Positions 36,539 through 46,813 of a stretch of 64,000 nucleotides of DNA are shown piece after piece. This DNA comes from Aralia elata (lineage: Eukaryota; Streptophyta; Magnoliopsida; Apiales; Araliaceae). The stretch's first letter is position 1; each line of letters begins with the position of its first letter. The translations under genes were made by a program, and so were the position numbers. The notes under the pieces are model-generated. The model ran no database searches and was not told the origin of the DNA. It worked only from the letters and a program-made list of their open reading frames with translations. The stretch is taken from NCBI GenBank assembly GCA_034770075.1, contig CM068388.1, positions 20,021,206 to 20,085,205 of the forward strand. The letters are read 5' to 3'.

Positions 36539-38221
36539 TGATAAGTAGGTTTCATACCTACTTATTGGATACTATTTGGTTTCATTTGTTCCTTATCTAA
36601 TAGCTACCTAGTGTAATTTCATGCATTTTTCCCTCTCTTTCGGTTTTGATTCACTATTCTCATTATACGGCTTTTGCATAGTTTTTGGTAAATTTGGCTT
36701 GGGATGTAGTGCATTTGTGGATGGGAGCTATTTGATTGTTTGTTGCTTGTGCAGGGCATGAGAGTTGAGAAATTATGCAACAGCAGCACTGCAGCAAATT
36801 GGCAGCCGGCGCAGCTGCGCCCTGCTTGGCCTTAAGGCCGGTGCAGCTGCGCCCCTCACGTTCATTCCCTGCCCCCGGCGCAGCTACGCCCCTATTACAA
36901 AGGGCGCCGGCGTAGCTGCGCCCCTCCTGTTCATTCCCTGCCCCCGGCGCAGCTGCGCCCCTTTTACAAAGGGCGCCGGCGCAGCTGCGCCTGTCGCCAG
37001 CCAGCCATGCAGCACGTTCCATCCAGCGAAGCAGCATTATCAGGAAATGGAGTAGTGCCTGATTTTGAGGATTCAGTGGGTTTGAACTTTATTAGTGGGA
37101 ATCATAATAAGTCAAAAGAAGACAAATCATGCAGGCATTATTAGCCAATTTTGGAATTCAAATTGCAACTCTCCTCCTACACGAAAAATAGAATAGTTTA
37201 CTGCATGTTAGCTTCCAACTGGTAAACAATCAGCTGAGCATAATTGGCATTTGGGAATTGAAGAATGGAGCTATATGGATGTTGAATTGGAGATTGGGAG
37301 CAAGAAATAAACTATCTACACAACTTGGAAAATCATCAGAAGTTGCAGAACGGAAACAGGGAGCTTGAATATTTTCTGTTTTTGATTAATTTTCCTATTC
37401 TGTAATTATGATGATGAACCAATTGTGCATGATGAATTTTAATCTTGTTATTATGAACTAAACTTAATTCTTGGGATTATAATGGATCTTTTGCATTACT
37501 AAGAATTGAAGTGCTTCCTTATTTTTGCTAAGTTGGTTATAAAAGGAATGTCTAGCATAATCTATACTTCATGTTTAATTGCTTGATCACCAATTACTGT
37601 GATAATTTATATGGAATTGAGAAAGGAAATATAAATTGAGATCTAATTATGCTAGCATATGTTCATAATCTTTACATTCCTCGTAAAATTATGATTCGTG
37701 CTTAGGATAGAGATATACCGAAGCACCATGTGTGGTCATTTGAAAACTTGTTCTTAAACCCTTTTGATTGTAATTCACATAGAAATATAGTGCGTTAGTC
37801 ATCTAGGGTGTTCACATTCATTCTATCAATTGTGGATTTAGTGTGATAAGAATATGGTGCATCGAGAGATGGTCATATTTTACTTTCGTGTTTTCGACCA
37901 ACATTCTATAGTAATCAATTAGCAACAATAGGAAGCATGCCAATCTAAGTATGTATTAAGTGAAATTATAATCCCAAGCCCATAAAATCTGTATTTTTAC
38001 AACCAAATTTATTCTAATTGTTTCATTAGTAATCGTTAGATTATTTCATCACTAAAATCGCTTGTTTAAAGAGGCCGAACTAATTATAAAATCGGTGTTT
38101 GTAGTCATAAATGCAATTCAATTCCTCGTGGGATCGATACTTTACTTACCTTATATTACTTGTGGATCGCGTGCACTTGCGTGTATGAGTTTTATTTGTT
38201 ATACATACAAATATCCCAACA
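36539..38221 (+). repeat. 5' LTR of the Athila-type element
   Basis: TGATAAGTAGGTTTC to AAATATCCCAACA, 1683 bp. The palindrome array lies at 36808-36991. The rest is AT-rich and non-coding. Confidence 0.95.
36808..36991. repeat. Palindrome array, 6 units, in the Athila 5' LTR
   Basis: Units at 36808, 36840, 36877, 36909, 36946 and 36978, each 14 bp. Three are perfect GGCGCAGCTGCGCC. The others carry one C/T or G/A change at a CpG. Spacers repeat CCTGTTCATTCCCTGCCCC and TTTACAAAGGGCGCC. The 3' LTR has the same array at 47083-47266. Confidence 0.95.
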
Positions 38222-38227
38222 AGTTTT

Positions 38228-38245
38228 TGGCGTCGTTGCCGGGGA
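38228..38245 (+). other. Primer binding site, Asp-tRNA type
   Basis: TGGCGTCGTTGCCGGGGA, six bases after the LTR. It is the aspartate-tRNA primer site usual in Athila-like elements, with one T for C change. Confidence 0.88.
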
Positions 38246-38371
38246 ACTGCAATTGCGTTTATAACTTTCATCATCAATTCAAATTAGATTGGTTTTAGTT
38301 AAACAAATCTGTTCTTATCCTAATTCTATTTTATTTTCTTCTACATTGTGATAGGTACTCTTGAGTAGTGT

Positions 38372-40786
38372 ATGCATACTCCGTCGAAGAATCCTGACCT
38401 ATTGCCTTTTGTGGATAACATTGAGAAAAGGGTTCAACAATCAAGGAAGTGTGCTGAAAATACACTGGAGGATCTAGAGCAACCACAAGCAATGGCGGGA
38501 GAAGCACAAAAAGCATTAAGAGATTATGCTACGCCAAGAATAAATGATTTGCAATCAAGTATCTCAAGGCCAGCCATAACAGCCAATTCCTTTGAAATTA
38601 AACCGGGGACAATCCATATGATCCAAAATTCTGTCCAATTCGAAGGGATGGTGGTTGATGACCCAAATGAGCACTTGATAATTTTTTTGGAAATCTGTGA
38701 TACATTCAAATTCAGCGGGATCTCGGAAGATGCGGTGAGATTGCGGTTATTCCCATTCACATTGAGGGACAAAGCAAAAAGTTGGCTACACTCGCTACCA
38801 CCGGGATCTATTACTACTTGGCAAGATTTGGCCCAGAAATTCTTAGCAAAGTTCTTCCCACCTGCCAAAACTGCCAAGTTGAGAAATGACATCTCTTCAT
38901 ATGAACAACATCATGGAGAATTCTTGTACGAGACATGGGAGCGGTACAAGGAACTATTGAGAAAGTGTCCACATCACGGTTTGCCCCAATGGATGCAGCT
39001 TAACACATTTTACAATGGGTTGAATATTCAAACACGGGCAGGCATTGATGCAGCTGCGGGTGGAGCATTCATGGGTAAAAACTATGACGAAGCTTATGAA
39101 CTTTTGGAGACTATGGCTGCAAACAACTATCAATGGCCATCCTCCAGATCCAGCCAACCAAAAGTAGCAGGGATACTAGAGGTTGACACAACCACTTCAC
39201 TTCAAGCCCAAATTTCAGCTATAGTCAAAAAGATTGATAACATATATGAAGGAAAAGGGCATCAAGTCTCTATGATTTGTGAGCTTTGTGCAGGTTCACA
39301 CTCTTCTGATCAATGTGCCATCAATGCGGAGTCAGTGCAATTTGTGAGCAACTACCAGAGGCCAACAAACCAATACCAGAACAACTACACTCCGGGGAAT
39401 AGGAATCACCCCAACTTCTCGTGGAGCAACCGACAAGACCAACAACAAGCTCCAAAACCTATCCATCCTCCGGGGTTCCCCATTCAGCAACAAATCTCGG
39501 CTACCAATAAAAAGGTTGCCGAACTAAGTGAAAATTTGGAGAAATACATGGCCAAAACTGACAGGTTGGAGCAGGGCCAAACATTAGGCTTCAAGAATCT
39601 GGAAAATCAAATGAGTCAATTGTTCAGTTTGTTGTCGAGCAGACCTCAAGGAGCTCTTCCTAGCGACACAGAAATCAATCCAAGGAGAAATGGGAAGGAG
39701 CAATGCCAAGCTGTCACCACCAGAAGTGGGAAGCAGACCCTGCCAGACGGCGCAGCTGCGCCCCTATCACACGAGAAGACAGCGCAGCTGCGCCCTTCTT
39801 CAGCACTGGAACCAGACGGCGCAGCTGCGCCAATTTTGCAAAGGGAACCGGCGCAGCTGCGCCCCTCCCCAGAAACTGCCACTGCTGAAATTTTTGAAGA
39901 AGAGGATAGCCTTGAGAGATCTGAACCCGCACCAACAAAAAGCACAGAGAAAACTCAACCTCCTCCCACCAGGTACTATCCACCAGTTCCGTACCCTCAA
40001 AGGCAGCAAAAGCAGAAGATGGACAAGCAATTTTCTAAGTTTCTAGAGGTTTTCAAAAAGCTTCAAATCAATATACCATTTGCAGAAGCTTTAGAACAAA
40101 TGCCGAGTTATGCCAAGTTCATGAAGAGTATTCTGTCAAGAAAGAAGAAACTGCAAGATTTTGAAATTGTAGCTTTGACAGAGGAATGCAGTGCGGTATT
40201 ACAAAGGAAGCTACCTCCAAAATTAAAGGATCCTGGCAGTTTCACCATTCCTTGCACCATTGGAGACTTATCATTCAAGAAATGCTTGTGTGATCTTGGT
40301 GCAAGCATTAATCTCATGCCGTTGTCCGTTTTTACTCAGTTGGGATTACCAGCACCCAAGCCGACAAATGTCTCTCTTCAGCTAGCAGATCGTTCAGTCA
40401 CTTATCCGAGAGGTATTGTGGAAGATGTCTTGGTTAAGGTTGATAAGTTCATTTTCCCAGCTGATTTCATAATCCTAGACTTTGAGGAGGACAAGGACAT
40501 TCCCATCATACTTGGGAGACCATTTCTAGCTACCGGGAGAACTCTCATTGATGTGCAAAAAGGAGAATTGACAATGAGGGTTCAAGACCAAGAAGTTACC
40601 TTTAATGTCTTCAAGGCTATGAAATTTCCAACCGAAGAGGAAGAGTGTTTCCGAGTTGACATCATTGAAGAAGCAGTGACCGAGGAATTCATTAAGGCCA
40701 CACATAGGGACTTGCTTGAGAAGACACTAACAGGAGACATCGACTTGGACGAACCCGAGAACTGTGAGTATGTTCATTTTTTCTAG
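38372..40786 (+). CDS. Athila-type Gag-protease, 804 residues, intact
   Basis: It starts at the first ATG after the primer site (MHTPSKNPDLLPF). The gag core lies at about residues 85-210 (NEHLIIFLEICDTFKFSGIS, DKAKSWLHSLPPGSITTWQD, FPPAKTAKLRNDI). A single CX2CX3HX4C knuckle (CELCAGSHSSDQC) begins near residue 303. A Gln/Pro-rich linker follows. At residues 460-497 four GGCGCAGCTGCGCC-type palindromes are translated, giving alternating GAAAP and AQLRP peptides. The aspartic protease has active site CDLGASINLM near residue 640 and IILGRPFLATG later. Gag forms particles and the protease processes the polyprotein. The frame ends 14 bases before the pol ATG, in a different frame, so pol needs recoding or reinitiation. 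Confidence 0.92.
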   Translation: MHTPSKNPDLLPFVDNIEKRVQQSRKCAENTLEDLEQPQAMAGEAQKALRDYATPRINDLQSSISRPAITANSFEIKPGTIHMIQNSVQFEGMVVDDPNEHLIIFLEICDTFKFSGISEDAVRLRLFPFTLRDKAKSWLHSLPPGSITTWQDLAQKFLAKFFPPAKTAKLRNDISSYEQHHGEFLYETWERYKELLRKCPHHGLPQWMQLNTFYNGLNIQTRAGIDAAAGGAFMGKNYDEAYELLETMAANNYQWPSSRSSQPKVAGILEVDTTTSLQAQISAIVKKIDNIYEGKGHQVSMICELCAGSHSSDQCAINAESVQFVSNYQRPTNQYQNNYTPGNRNHPNFSWSNRQDQQQAPKPIHPPGFPIQQQISATNKKVAELSENLEKYMAKTDRLEQGQTLGFKNLENQMSQLFSLLSSRPQGALPSDTEINPRRNGKEQCQAVTTRSGKQTLPDGAAAPLSHEKTAQLRPSSALEPDGAAAPILQREPAQLRPSPETATAEIFEEEDSLERSEPAPTKSTEKTQPPPTRYYPPVPYPQRQQKQKMDKQFSKFLEVFKKLQINIPFAEALEQMPSYAKFMKSILSRKKKLQDFEIVALTEECSAVLQRKLPPKLKDPGSFTIPCTIGDLSFKKCLCDLGASINLMPLSVFTQLGLPAPKPTNVSLQLADRSVTYPRGIVEDVLVKVDKFIFPADFIILDFEEDKDIPIILGRPFLATGRTLIDVQKGELTMRVQDQEVTFNVFKAMKFPTEEEECFRVDIIEEAVTEEFIKATHRDLLEKTLTGDIDLDEPENCEYVHFF
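39749..39863 (+). repeat. Four palindromes translated inside gag
   Basis: Units at 39749, 39781, 39818 and 39850. Three are perfect 14-mers. The one at 39781 starts with A. Spacing keeps the gag frame open, and successive units are read in two different frames (GAAAP, AQLRP). Confidence 0.95.
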
Positions 40787-40800
40787 ATGCAATACCCAGG

Positions 40801-43779
40801 ATGGCAAAGTTCAAGGCACCTATTGAGCCCTTGAAAAGCTCAAATGATGCCTCATCTCAATTAAAACCATCTAGAGAGGTACCTCCTAAACTTGATCTAA
40901 AACCCTTGCCTAGTCATCTCAGGTATGCATACCTAGGCACTTCAGATACATTACCTGTCATTATTTCCTCTGCACTAACATCTTTGCAGGAAGCCAAACT
41001 GATAAGAATCCTCAGAGAATTCCAAGGGGCTATTGGATGGACCATTGCAGACATAAAGGGAATCAGCCCCTCATTTTGCATGCACAAAATCCTGATGGAA
41101 GATGACAGCAAGCCTACCATAGAGCATCAAAGAAGGTTGAATCCCATCATGAAAGAAGTGGTTAAAGCAGAAATTCTGAAATGGCTAGACCCCGGGATCA
41201 TTTATCCCATTTCTGACAGTCCATGGGTGAGCCCAGTGCAGTGTGTACCAAAGAAGAGAGGAATAACTATGGTAAGAAATGAGAACAACGAGCTAATACC
41301 AACCCGAACAGTCATGGGGTGGAGAGTTTGCATGGATTCTCGAAAGCTCAACAAAGCCACAAGGAAAGATCACTTCCCACTCCCATTCATTGATCAAATG
41401 TTGGACCGACTTGTTGGGCATGAGTACTACTGTTTGCTTGACGGATATTTTGGTTATAATCAAATTGCCATCGCTCCTGAGGATCAAGAAAAGACCACTT
41501 TTACTTGTCCTTATGGAACTTTTGCTTTCAGGCGAATGTCTTTTGGTCTATGTAATGCTCTTGCCACATTTCAGCAGTGCATGATGGCAATATTTTCTGA
41601 CATGGTGGAAATCAACATGGAGGTCTTCATGGATGACTTCTCAGTGTTCGGAAATTCCTTTGACAGCTGTCTAGAGAATTTAGTCATGGTATTGAAGAGA
41701 TGCGTGGAAACAAATCTTGTGCTTAATTGGGAGAAATGTCATTTCATGGTCCATGAAGGAATAATTTTGGGTCATAAGGTATCAGCCAAAGGTTTGGAGG
41801 TGGATAAAGCAAAGTTAGAAACTATCGAGAAACTGCCTCCACCGACCTCTGTGAAGGGAGTTTGAAGTTTTTTGGGCCATGCTGGATTTATCAAAGACTT
41901 CTCCAAAATCACAAAACCCCTGTGCAACCTATTGGAAAAAGATGTTCCGTTTCTATTCGATGAAAATTGCTTAGCAGCATTTGAGTTGTTGAAACAGAAG
42001 TTGACAACAGCACCTGTGATAGTGGCACCGGATTGGTCTCTTCCATTTGAGCTCATGTGTGATGCTAGTGACTACGCTGTAGGCGTAGTATTGGGACAGC
42101 GCAGAGACAAGGTTCTACATGCAGTCTACTATGCCAGCAAAACACTTTCAGAGGCCCAAATGAATTACGACACCATCGAGAAGGAACTACTCGCGGTTGT
42201 TTATGCATTCGAAAAGTTCCGATCCTATCTCATTGGAACAAAGGTAGTGGTGTACACTGATCATGCAGCTATTCGGTATTTGATCTCAAAGAAAGATGCC
42301 AAGCCAAGATTAATCAGATGGGTCCTTTTACTCCAAGAATTTGATTTGGAAATTAAGGACAAGAAAGGCACGGAAAATCTGGTAGCCGATCATCTTTCCA
42401 GATTAGACAATCCGGATTTGGAGAGCAAAGAGAAGGTTGAAATAAACGATTGCTTCCCTGATGAGCAGCTATTTGCAGTCACATCTGAGATCCCATGGTT
42501 CGCTGATATTGTTAACTATCTTGTGAGTCATGTGCTACCACCGGATCAAACTTCTGAACAGAAGAAGAAATTTCTGCATGATACAAAGATATACATGTGG
42601 GATGAGCCTTACTTGTTCAAACAATGCACGGATCTTGTGATCCAAAGATGCATCCCCGATGTCGAGACTACCAGTATATTACATGCATGTCATTCTTCTC
42701 TGTATGGCGGCCATTATGGAACGCAGAGAACAGCAGCCAAGGTACTCCAGGCCGGGTTTTATTGGCCCACCTTGTTCAAAGATGCCCACCACTTCATAAA
42801 GAATTGTGATCGATGCCAACGGGTGGGAAACATCTCCAACCGTAATGAAATGCCACTAAATGTGATCTTGGAGGTGGAGATCTTTGACGTATGGGGCATA
42901 GACTTCATGGGACCATTTCCATCATCCTGCAACAATCTCTAAATCCTTCTAGCGGTTGATTATGTGTCCAAATGGGTGGAAGCTTCGGCGTTACCAACCA
43001 ATGATGCTAAGGTGGTTTTGAGGTTCCTCCAAAAAAACATTTTTACTAGGTTTGGCACTCCTCGAGCGATCATCAGTGATGAGGGCAGCCATTTTTGCAA
43101 CAAACAGATCACAACCCTCCTGGCCAAATATGGAGTGAGACACAGAATTGCCACAGCCTACCATCCACAGACAAATGGTCAAGCCGAAGTATCCAACCGA
43201 GAGGTAAAAAGAATTCTGGAAAAGATTGTTAATCCTTCCAGAAAAGATTGGTCTCTAAAGCTAGATGAAGCCTTGTGGGCTTATAGAACTGCATATAAGA
43301 CACCCCTCGGCATGTCTCCTTACCACATGGTTTATGGAAAGGCTTGTCATCTACCGGTCGAATTAGAGCACAAAGCTTACTAGGCTAATAAAAAGTTGAA
43401 TTTCGACCCATCTGCAGTAGGAGAAAGGAGACTTCTACAGCTAAATGAACTCGATGAGTTCCGATTGCAGGCCTATGAGAATTCTAAACTCTACAAAGAG
43501 AGGGTAAAGAGATGGCACGACCGAAAAATCATCGAGAGAAAATTTGAACCTGGCCAAGCGGTCTTACTATTCAACTCCAGGCTCAAGTTATACCCGGGAA
43601 AGCTCAAATCCCGATGGTCGGGTCCCTTTACCATCACTGCTGTGTTCCCACATGGAGTCATCGAAATTGTTGGAAAGGACAGTGAGCAACCATTCAAGGT
43701 TAATGGCCAAAGATTGAAGCACTATTGGGGAGGCGAATTTGATCGCCAAAAATCCTCAGTTGACCTGGCCATGGATTGA
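40801..43779 (+). pseudogene. Athila-type Pol (RT, RNase H, integrase) with three in-frame stops
   Basis: One frame from MAKFKAPIEPLK to the stop at 43777-43779, interrupted by TGA at 41863, TAA at 42940 and TAG at 43381. Reverse transcriptase: WRVCMDSRKLNKAT, LLDGYFGYNQIAI and the catalytic FMDDFSVFG. RNase H: MCDASDYAVGVVLG, the E in IEKELLAVVYA and VYTDHAAIRYL. Integrase: an HHCC finger (HACHSSLYGGHYG and CDRCQRVG), then D (WGIDFMGPFP), D (IISDEGSHF) and E (NGQAEVSNREVK). The C-terminal DNA-binding part (PGKLKSRWSGPFTITAVFPH) follows the third stop. The enzymes would copy and integrate the element. The stops inactivate this copy, though reading is colinear across all three. Confidence 0.95.
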
Positions 43780-44153
43780 GCATCAATGATAGTCGAGCTA
43801 ACCGACTTTAAACCAAAGCGCTCCTCGGGAGGCAACCCGAGATTACTTTTATTATTTCTATTCTTGCGTGATATTTATTTAGTTTGTGTGATTTCATTTT
43901 ATCATGCTTGTTTGTTTTTTTTTCAGGTGTCCAATCGCGCCCTCAATCGTTTGACTTAAACACACTTTAAGTTTGGGGGTGCATCGTTCCATTGCAATCA
44001 CTATGCATTGTTCGTAAGTGTATTAGTTTGAATTAAGTTGTTCCTTTCTTTTTAGTTTTGATTGTGTTGTTCACCTGAGATTTTAACGTGTGTCAAGTGT
44101 GTTTTCAAAAAAAAAAAAAAGAGAGAGAAAATTTTCCAGGTATCCTGAGCACC
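43780..44153 (+). other. Pol-ORF3 spacer with hairpin and first PPT-like motif
   Basis: It contains a short hairpin (CTCGGG at 43824-43829, loop AGGCAA, CCCGAG at 43836-43841), a pyrimidine run ending in CAG (43912-43925) that could be a splice acceptor, and TTTAAGTTTGGGGGT at 43966-43980. That 15-mer is identical to the polypurine-tract region at 46796. Confidence 0.75.
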
Positions 44154-44354
44154 GGCGCAGCTGCGCCCCATCTTCAGTACTTCACCAGCGCAGCTGCGCC
44201 GGGCCACCTTTGCATGTTGCATTTGAGTAGCTGCGCAGCTGCGCCTCACCATCAGTTCATTACCGGCGCAGCTGCGCCAGTGTCCGCCTGAGCCAAGCCT
44301 GAAACTCAGCGTAGCTGCGCCCCCTTCCCAGTACAACTGCGGCGCAGCTGCGCC
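44154..44354. repeat. Palindrome array, 6 units, upstream of ORF3
   Basis: Units at 44154, 44187, 44232, 44265, 44308 and 44341. Three are perfect GGCGCAGCTGCGCC. The spacers are unlike those in the LTR array. The last unit ends 18 bp before the TATA box at 44373. Confidence 0.93.
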
Positions 44355-44372
44355 AATCGCGGAATTTTTTTT

Positions 44373-44538
44373 TATATAAATAGGGCAGTCCCCATCAGTC
44401 ATATCACATCACAATCATCAAACCCTAAACCTAAAAGACTCTCTAGCAGTAAAACAAACCCTCTCCTCTCATCCCTAACCACTCTCACAAAACCCTAACT
44501 ACCTACAATCATCTATCAAACCCTAATCACATACCACC
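44373..44538 (+). promoter_or_regulatory. Probable internal promoter and 5' UTR of ORF3
   Basis: A consensus TATA box TATATAAATAGG (44373-44384) stands 155 bp before the ORF3 ATG. The presumed leader (from about 44405) contains repeated AAACCCTAA-like telo-box motifs (44420, 44427, 44490, 44517) and little else. The ATG lies in a good context (CACCATGCC). This would allow ORF3 expression independent of the LTR promoter. The TATA box and motifs are seen; promoter activity is inferred. Confidence 0.6.
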
Positions 44539-45687
44539 ATGCCGAAGCGTGCACGCACTCCCCAACCTTCTTCTTCCAGCAGCAGCGGATCCGAATCTAC
44601 TGGTGGTGGCATCAACACTCTGGATGCCACCAAATTTGTCAATCTCTCTGCACAGCATTACTACTGGGAGGTGCTTAGCGTCAAATCCTTCATACCAGAG
44701 AGGGGTTTGAAGCCCAAGGCACAGAATGGGCGTATTCTTGACCAAATCCAGCGTTTGGGTTGGTTGTTATTCATTGAGACACCGAAGTCAGCCCCGATAG
44801 CCATCGTTCGGGAGTTCTATGCCAACGCCCGGGAAACACAGAATGGGATTTCCTTCGTGCGGGGCAGGCAGGTCTCCTACTCGGCGCAGGCAATCAATGA
44901 ACTTTTTCGCCTGCCATCTGCTACTACTGAGGCCACCGACTGGGTGGTACATGAGCGCTACGAAACCGACCTTGACACTTTGATACAGGAGATGTGCCAA
45001 CCGGGCACTCAGTGGAGGACTCAGCCAGGCACCACCTTGAAGGTTCACTTCCCTCAGACCGCGCTAAACAGATATGCCAAGGCGTGGTACGCCTTCATTT
45101 GCGCGAGTATCTTACCGACCACCCATCATCAGGATGTGACACGGGACCGCGCGGTACTCTTGCACCGCATTCTGTGGGGAGGGAGCATCGACGTGGGATA
45201 TATCATCAACCAGTCCATGCTTCGTTTCATGCGGGCTGTCACTTCCGGTGCCATTCCACACGCCTCGATTATCACACGCCTATGCCTAGCGGCAAACGTG
45301 GAATGGGGCGAGGAGGCTCTCCAGTTGCCTATGCGGGACATCGACAGCGCCACGATCCGAAAGTACAATGTTTGGCGCGGTGGAGAGTCCCGGCCTAATG
45401 GGTTGGGTTTTATTATGGCTAGTGAGGAGGAGGCCAGAGAGGAGGGCGTACCTACCCCGCCCGTGCAGCAGAGGGGAGTCAGTGGACATGAGCGCGACAT
45501 GCGCCGCCTGCAGCGTTGCATGGACGCGTTGCACACGAGCTTCAGGGATTACAACGTCTCCTTTGCGGGTGCATTATCGGAGGCATTCAGTCAGCAGGGG
45601 GTCCACATTGAGTTTCCCACATTCGGCTCCGGCATCCCTTATCCTCCGCCCGACACGCCGCCTAGCGACGCCGAGGACGCTTCTTAG
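44539..45687 (+). CDS. Athila third ORF, 382 residues, plant retrotransposon protein in env position
   Basis: Intact frame from MPKRARTPQPSSSSSSGSES to a stop at 45685-45687. The N-terminal 30 residues are basic then Ser/Gly-rich. The body (about 35-300) has the pattern of the plant-specific 'putative plant transposon protein' family found in gypsy elements: FIETPKSAPIAIVREFYANA, YSAQAINELFRLP, YAKAWYAFICASILPTTHHQ, RAVLLHRILWGGSIDVGYI. Residues about 318-345 are a short helical segment and the C-terminus is Pro/Asp-rich. There is no signal peptide or clear membrane span, so it does not look like a membrane envelope protein although it occupies the env position. GC content is clearly higher than gag and pol. 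The function is unknown. Confidence 0.8.
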   Translation: MPKRARTPQPSSSSSSGSESTGGGINTLDATKFVNLSAQHYYWEVLSVKSFIPERGLKPKAQNGRILDQIQRLGWLLFIETPKSAPIAIVREFYANARETQNGISFVRGRQVSYSAQAINELFRLPSATTEATDWVVHERYETDLDTLIQEMCQPGTQWRTQPGTTLKVHFPQTALNRYAKAWYAFICASILPTTHHQDVTRDRAVLLHRILWGGSIDVGYIINQSMLRFMRAVTSGAIPHASIITRLCLAANVEWGEEALQLPMRDIDSATIRKYNVWRGGESRPNGLGFIMASEEEAREEGVPTPPVQQRGVSGHERDMRRLQRCMDALHTSFRDYNVSFAGALSEAFSQQGVHIEFPTFGSGIPYPPPDTPPSDAEDAS

Positions 45688-46281
45688 GGGAGTACCCTTT
45701 ACCCTATTATCTCCAATGAGGACATTGCATATTTTAAGTTTGGGGGTATTAGGCTTGCCTAGTTTATTTTGTGATGCTTTCAATTATCTGTTTTTATTGT
45801 TATTTTAGGTATTTGTTTGCTTATTTTCGTTAATTCATAGAGTATTGCATAAAAAAATGGTAAATTTCTCATGCATATCATATCACATCATGTAGTATTA
45901 GTTGCATGATCCTCTTATCTTGATTAGTATACATCCTCACATGCCTATGATGAAAATTTTTGATTTTTGCTAATTGCTAAGACTTGGGTCATTTGCCATG
46001 GTATATTGCAACTCTTATCTTGTGTTGGCTATGATAGAACCGGTTTGCACGTTTTGAGTAGTTATCTCACTTAGTAGCCCAAAGATTCGCATAATTGAGT
46101 TCTGGGGGGAATTTGTTGTGTTATTATTGATCGAGGCAATTGTGGGCAGTATTAGCTAAGATCACACGTGTTCAAGTTTGGGAGAATACTTAGTAGAGTA
46201 TTTATGCAACGAAATGGAGCGTAAAACGCATTCGTTGGTGTAAAAAAAAATTGTAAATAAATGTTTGGTTAGCCTAGTTTT

Positions 46282-46405
46282 GTGGCCTCTGATATTCGAG
46301 TAAGTACACCCTAGGGGATGTCTCTACACCTAGCGCCCTAAGACCAATTGGTTTGGGAGTCGTTGGCCGAAAGCTCGTTACATGGGTATCATTGAATAGC
46401 CTAAG
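46282..46405 (+). repeat. Conserved ~120 bp module shared with the Tat/Ogre-type element
   Basis: Reads TGGCC..TATTCGAGTAAGTAC, ATGTCTCTACACCTAGCGCC, TTGGTTTGGGAGTCG, GCTCGTTACATGGGTAT, GCCTAAG. It is colinear with the three modules at 10423-10903, and in the same element sense. Confidence 0.85.
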
Positions 46406-46795
46406 GGAACTAGGCATTGCACAACCAAGCGTCATGGTTCGAATAACGTCTAAGTCGATCCCCACATTTTGATATAGCGTGGTTTTAACTATATTTACCC
46501 CAATTGTCTTATAGAGGTTCGAATATATAAATTTCCCCTAAGAAACATATTATGAGAATCGATTGGGATTACTATGGTTTGATGAATATTGCACACACAC
46601 ACACACACTTTATCATTCACCACAGAATTTGAGCTGCACGATTATCATGGTACACGGACCAAGTTTTGATGTGACGCTAGATTCTTCTGAGGCAAAACTG
46701 TTGGATTGATTACTAATGGATGAGGGTCATGGTGCATTCTTATATCATTACATTGCATTCATGTTTGCATTTATTTGCTTGAGGACAAGCAACAA

Positions 46796-46813
46796 TTTAA
46801 GTTTGGGGGTATT
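46796..46813 (+). other. Polypurine tract region of the Athila-type element
   Basis: TTTAAGTTTGGGGGTATT immediately before the 3' LTR. The first 15 bases also occur at 43966 and 45733. Confidence 0.8.

Larger units (their letters stand above)
45688..46813 (+). other. Athila 3' untranslated region
   Basis: Non-coding. It holds a second TTTAAGTTTGGGGGT (45733-45747), the conserved module at 46282-46405, a short (AC)n tract near 46589 and the true polypurine tract. Confidence 0.8.

Noticed and set aside
36663..37055. Frames rich in GAAAP/CAGAL on both strands in the LTRs
   Set aside because: They are translations of the palindrome array; both strands look alike because the array is palindromic.
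44539..45687. ORF3 as a retroviral envelope protein
   Set aside because: No signal peptide, cleavage site or membrane anchor is visible; it matches a plant retrotransposon protein pattern.
10298..46465. Similar antisense peptides (..ALGVQT..VYLLE and ..ALGVET..VYLLE) from the shared 120 bp module
   Set aside because: Module copies 2 and 3 in the Tat/Ogre element have stops in that frame, and changes are spread over all codon positions, so the peptide similarity follows from nucleotide similarity.
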